The notes under the pieces were generated by a model. That model saw only the letters and a list, made by a program, of their open reading frames with translations. It searched no databases and was not told the origin of the DNA. The position numbers and the translations under genes were made by a program. Positions 5,018 to 7,084 of a stretch of 7,084 nt of DNA are shown one piece after another. How positions within the stretch are numbered: position 1 is the first letter of the stretch; every line of letters begins with the position of its first letter. The stretch is from an uncultured Oscillospiraceae bacterium (GTDB lineage: Bacteria > Bacillota > Clostridia > Oscillospirales > Oscillospiraceae), in assembly GCA_934662925.1 (NCBI GenBank), contig CAKUKL010000075.1:1-7084 (forward strand), read 5' to 3'.

Positions 5018-6915
5018 TCGAACGTTATGACATCGCGGGCTACTGCCGCATCTCGGTGGACGAAGAACTGGACCGGGACAACACGTCCATCGAAAACCAG
5101 AAGGCCATCATCGCGGACTTCGTGCGCCAGCGGTTTCCCGACTCCAGCCTGACCTTCTACGAGGATCGCGACCGCTCCGGCTACACCTTCGAGCAGCGGG
5201 AAAACTACCAAACCATGCGCCGGGAGCTGATGCAGCACAAGTACGATATCCTCATCGTCAAGGATTTCTCCCGCTTCTCCCGCCGCAACTCGCGGGGATT
5301 GGTGGAGCTGGAAGACCTGCGGGACGCAGGCGTCCGCATCATCTCCATCGGGGACGGCATCGACTTCCCCAACGACGATGACTGGCTGAAAATTCAGTTC
5401 CAATTCCTCATCAACGAGATGCCCGTCACCGACACCAGCAAGAAGGTCAAGTCCGTCATCAAGCGCCGCCAGACCGACGGCAAGTGGATCTGCGCCGCGC
5501 CCTATGGCTACATCGTGAACAAGGCGCAGCAGTTCGAAATCGTCCCCACCGAGGCGGACATTGTGCGGAAGATATTTACCCTCTACAACAGCGGCTGGGG
5601 CTACAAGAAGATCGCCAACTACCTCACCGACCAGGGCATCCCCACGCCCCGCATGGCGGAGCGGGAGCGCAAGGAAAAAGAGGGCGTGGCGTGCAAGCGG
5701 CAGGCGAAGCCCGTGTGGGCCATCGTGACCGTGCAGGGCATCCTGGACAACGACTTCTACATCGGCACCCTCCGGCAGGGCAAGTACGCCCGCAGGAAGA
5801 TCAACGGCGCGGAGATCAAGCGGGACGAGAGCGACCATCTGGTGTTTGAAAATCACCATCAGGCCATCATCGACTACCGCACCTTTGCCACCACACGCGC
5901 CCTGCGGGAAAAGCGCACCACCTCCAGCTACCGGGGCGTGAAGATCAACGACAACACCTACTCCGGCTTCCTGTTCTGCGGCGACTGCGGCAGCCCCATG
6001 TTCGCCATGAGCCGCAGCGACCTCAAGGATGCCTACCGCTGCGGCGAGTACCACAAGCGGGGGCTGAAAGCCTGCACCAGCCACCACATCCGGGTGGACA
6101 AGCTGGACGAGGTGGTGAAAGCCTACGTCCGGAAGGTGAAGGACAGCTCCAGTGAAATGCTGGCGCGGCTCAACGCCGACCTTGCCCGGGAGGATGAGGA
6201 CATTGAGGAGACGGAGCGCTCCGCTGAGCATCTGACCGAGGTGCTGGCCGACTTGCAGGAGGAACTGAAAGCCACCAAGCGTCAGCGCATCCGGGACATT
6301 ATGAAGCACCCGGAAAACGAGGAGACGCTGGAGGAGACTTACGACGAGCTGGAAAACGATCTCCTGCACCGCATCGAGGGGCTGAACCACCAGATCGCCA
6401 TGACGGAGGACAAGCGCAACACCATCATTCAGGTGAACCGCGCGGCCCGGACGGCGATAGAGGTGTTCGACGACATTCTCAGCAAGCCCAAGCTGGAACG
6501 CAACGACTTAGAGCTGATGCTCCAGCGGATCAACGTCTACGAGGATCACATCGAGATCCAGCTGAAGGCGGACATCGACTCCATCCTGAAAAGCGGGACC
6601 CTCCCCGCGGAAACGGAGAATGCCGCAAATTTTAACCAAGGCACGGAAAATATCGAACATATGCTGATCCAGTCCTCCAGAAACCGCGGGGACAAGGTTT
6701 TCCGTGTCAAAGTTATCAATAACGGGTCGCCCTCGCGGATGCGCATGGTCCGCCGGATCTCCTTCGGGATGACCACCCGGCCGAGATCGTCGATCCGCCG
6801 GACGATTCCTGTTGCTTTCATATCGATTCAACCCTTCCTGCCTGTTTTTATTTTATGTCGCCGGAATTCGTCTTGTTTCCGCTCCGGCGGGATGGCCCGT
6901 CCTCCGGCCCGATGA
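5014..6915 (+). CDS. Large serine recombinase (integrase) with a junction-derived C-terminus
   Basis: This enzyme would catalyse site-specific integration and excision through a covalent 5'-phosphoserine link. The resolvase domain spans about residues 5-155 with YCRIS (nucleophile Ser14) and the DFSRFSRRNSRG segment. The recombinase domain follows (about 160-290, from APYGY through KIANYLTDQGIPTPR). The zinc ribbon has Cys322, Cys325, Cys343 and Cys354, and a long charged coiled-coil region spans about 380-470. The ATG overlaps the RhuM stop as ATGA. The product is 633 residues, longer than I would expect, because from about residue 570 the frame reads the antisense strand of spoVT and its upstream region. 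Those last 64 or so residues are rich in Arg and Pro and look like non-native sequence. The enzyme ending near residue 570 fits the usual size, and all catalytic domains are intact, so it is probably active. Confidence 0.93.
   Translation: MIERYDIAGYCRISVDEELDRDNTSIENQKAIIADFVRQRFPDSSLTFYEDRDRSGYTFEQRENYQTMRRELMQHKYDILIVKDFSRFSRRNSRGLVELEDLRDAGVRIISIGDGIDFPNDDDWLKIQFQFLINEMPVTDTSKKVKSVIKRRQTDGKWICAAPYGYIVNKAQQFEIVPTEADIVRKIFTLYNSGWGYKKIANYLTDQGIPTPRMAERERKEKEGVACKRQAKPVWAIVTVQGILDNDFYIGTLRQGKYARRKINGAEIKRDESDHLVFENHHQAIIDYRTFATTRALREKRTTSSYRGVKINDNTYSGFLFCGDCGSPMFAMSRSDLKDAYRCGEYHKRGLKACTSHHIRVDKLDEVVKAYVRKVKDSSSEMLARLNADLAREDEDIEETERSAEHLTEVLADLQEELKATKRQRIRDIMKHPENEETLEETYDELENDLLHRIEGLNHQIAMTEDKRNTIIQVNRAARTAIEVFDDILSKPKLERNDLELMLQRINVYEDHIEIQLKADIDSILKSGTLPAETENAANFNQGTENIEHMLIQSSRNRGDKVFRVKVINNGSPSRMRMVRRISFGMTTRPRSSIRRTIPVAFISIQPFLPVFILCRRNSSCFRSGGMARPPAR
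6712..6723. other. Candidate attachment-site core (attR-like)
   Basis: GTTAT-CA-ATAAC is a small 5-2-5 palindrome with a central dinucleotide, at the position where spoVT coding sequence ends and recombinase coding sequence begins. Serine integrases cut at a central dinucleotide within imperfect palindromes and often lie beside their own att site. The exact core cannot be fixed without the empty site. Confidence 0.45.
6720..6821 (-). pseudogene. spoVT: Stage V sporulation protein T, 5' fragment cut by insertion
   Basis: SpoVT is an AbrB-like transcription regulator of late forespore development in spore formers. The minus strand starts with MKATGIVRRIDDLGRVV and continues with IPKEIRRTMRIREGDPL, almost identical to the N-terminus of SpoVT proteins. 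After that Leu the native protein would continue like EIFTDREG, but here the frame reads LITLTRK and runs antisense to the recombinase until a stop at 6546. Only about 35 of roughly 180 residues remain, less than a complete SpoVT-AbrB DNA-binding domain, so the encoded 91-residue chimera should be inactive. The start has a good ribosome site, and a forespore-type promoter candidate lies upstream. No other part of spoVT is found in the window. AbrB itself is less likely, as its N-terminus differs (KSTGIVRKVDELGRV). Confidence 0.9.
6832..6839 (-). promoter_or_regulatory. Ribosome binding site of spoVT
   Basis: On the minus strand AGGAAGGG is 10 bases before the spoVT ATG (6821), which supports that start. 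Confidence 0.7.
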
Positions 6916-6956
6916 TCCGCCCGGATTTGCCGCGCACGTCCCGCCAACTGCCCCAT

Positions 6957-6985
6957 TATTATCCGCAGTTGTCAATTAGTTATTC
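6957..6985 (-). promoter_or_regulatory. Candidate forespore (sigma-G/sigma-F type) promoter of spoVT
   Basis: On the minus strand GAATA (6985-6981) and GATAATA (6963-6957) are 17 bases apart. This is close to the Bacillus sigma-G pattern (GnATR and CATnnTA), with one mismatch in the -10. B. subtilis spoVT is a sigma-G gene. The predicted leader would be about 130 bases. A TTGACA at 6976-6971 lies inside the spacer and has no -10 at the right distance. Confidence 0.45.
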
Positions 6986-7052
6986 TCCCGCCGCCGGAGT
7001 GGTTTCTTTTGGCAAAACGGGTCCAAAGCAAAAGCTTCCTTGAATTTCCGGC

Positions 7053-7084
7053 AAAAAAATCCGGGGCGTCCCGTATGGGACGCC
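7053..7084 (-). terminator. Terminator of a minus-strand gene beyond the window
   Basis: On the minus strand GGCGTCCC (7084-7077) pairs perfectly with GGGACGCC (7072-7065) around ATAC, followed by CCGG, A and seven T residues. If the bases outside the window supply another CCGG, the stem would reach the T-tract and make a textbook terminator. It separates spoVT from an upstream gene on the same strand. Confidence 0.65.

Larger units (their letters stand above)
2371..6723. mobile_element. Integrative element or its right-hand part, inserted in spoVT
   Basis: A large serine recombinase lies directly against a broken chromosomal gene (spoVT), and phage-type BRO-N and RhuM genes lie beside it. 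The right boundary is at 6720-6723. The left boundary is only a guess: the first position after the proC terminators is given, because no matching left junction or spoVT remainder is visible. There are no conjugation, replication or capsid genes here, so it could be a small integrative cassette, a deletion remnant, or the end of something larger. Confidence 0.4.

Noticed and set aside
6855..7043. 62-residue plus-strand frame right of the junction
   Set aside because: It lies across the spoVT leader and promoter region, has no ribosome site and no recognisable features.
1..7084. CRISPR array, tRNA or rRNA genes, insertion sequence with terminal repeats
   Set aside because: I saw no regularly spaced direct repeats, no cloverleaf or rRNA-like segments, and no transposase gene.

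Overview
The window looks like chromosome from a high-GC, spore-forming member of the Bacillota, probably a gut Oscillospiraceae or related Clostridia. The reasons are strong AAGGAGG-type ribosome binding sites, GC-rich codon use, an unmistakable 5' fragment of the sporulation gene spoVT, and a Clostridia-type large serine recombinase. No species can be named from this stretch.

Left part (1-2370), ordinary chromosome. A plus-strand operon holds the end of an OppD/DppD-type peptide ABC transporter ATPase, a complete OppF/DppF-type ATPase and proC (pyrroline-5-carboxylate reductase). The first two genes are 3 bases apart and the last two overlap as ATGA. Two perfect intrinsic terminators in tandem (2301-2333 and 2334-2363) close the operon.

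Leader region (2371-2667). No confident gene lies here. It holds a weak promoter candidate (2411-2439), a possible 22-codon leader ORF (2459-2527), a 24-pair hairpin with terminator-like internal structure (2535-2592), and a ribosome binding site that points to a TTG start for the next gene.

Accessory part (2668-6723). An 87-residue protein of unknown function is followed by a terminator-like hairpin and then a good promoter (TTGAAA-N17-TACAAT). That promoter should drive three overlapping genes: a BRO-N protein with a DinD-like C-terminal half, a RhuM-family protein, and a large serine recombinase. Overlaps of 11 and 4 bases suggest they are made as one translationally coupled unit. The BRO-N and RhuM genes each carry a perfect 12-bp inverted repeat at nearly the same codon position of their N-terminal domains.

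Right part (6720-7084). On the minus strand is the 5' end of spoVT: ribosome binding site, about 35 codons and a forespore-type promoter candidate. Its reading frame is cut after Gly-Asp-Pro-Leu, where the recombinase-bearing DNA begins. This looks like the right-hand junction (attR-like) of an integrative element inserted in spoVT. The recombinase frame runs across the junction and takes its last 64 or so codons from the antisense strand of spoVT and its upstream region. The rest of spoVT is not next to proC or anywhere else in the window, so the left end of the element is unresolved. The last bases hold a terminator-like hairpin of a minus-strand gene that lies beyond the window.
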